The notes beneath the pieces were generated by a model. The model did no database searches. It worked only from the letters and a program-made list of their open reading frames with translations, and had not been told where the DNA came from. Positions 5,175 through 5,180 of a stretch of 5,180 nt of DNA are shown piece after piece. The position numbers and the translations under genes were made by a program. Origin of the DNA: Chitinophagales bacterium (GTDB taxonomy: Bacteria; Bacteroidota; Bacteroidia; Chitinophagales; UBA2359); assembly GCA_020631035.1 (NCBI GenBank), contig JAHDIA010000472.1:1-5180 (forward strand). Direction: 5' to 3'. Each line of letters starts with the position of its first letter. Positions within the stretch are counted from its first letter, which is position 1.

Positions 5175-5180
5175 CTTTGT

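Overview
The window looks like a piece of a low-G+C Bacteroidota chromosome. The evidence is the C-terminal module of a Bacteroidota-type surface protein at the left edge, A-rich translation starts without Shine-Dalgarno sequences, a candidate promoter of the Bacteroidota TTTG / TAnnTTTG type, and protein families common in that phylum. I cannot name a genus from sequence alone. All recognisable genes lie on the + strand.

Layout, left to right. (1) 2-514: the 3' end of a secreted or surface protein ending in a pair of dockerin-like calcium loops. (2) 530-1291: an intact DUF1835-family protein. (3) 1292-1906: a patch of gene debris. It holds the catalytic-Asp/His end of an alpha/beta hydrolase that begins directly after the DUF1835 stop, a SUKH (SMI1/KNR4)-like gene that starts on the hydrolase stop codon and breaks off mid-domain, and the proline-rich C-terminal tail of some other protein in a different frame. 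(4) 2039-2881: menB, intact, with its own likely promoter; it makes 1,4-dihydroxy-2-naphthoyl-CoA in menaquinone synthesis. (5) 2882-3444: a gene-free stretch holding a G+C-richer block of small hairpins (about 2941-3092) and a long inverted repeat (3255-3427). (6) 3499-4980: an exported protein with two ABM-like (dimeric alpha+beta barrel) repeats followed by two SnoaL/NTF2-like repeats, ending at a strong terminator (5009-5040). (7) 5080-5174: a chain of hairpins with no convincing gene, running towards the window edge.

The genes do not form one pathway. The window reads as an accessory-type segment: independent transcription units (menB, the four-domain exported protein) separated by remnants and structured intergenic elements. 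The most interesting object is the inverted repeat at 3255-3427. Its arms pair without gaps over 40 positions, and most of their non-Watson-Crick positions in the well-paired segments are U-G pairs if it is transcribed rightward. This favours a structured RNA, or a miniature transposable element kept as RNA structure, upstream of the exported protein. I found no CRISPR array, tRNA, rRNA or transposase gene.
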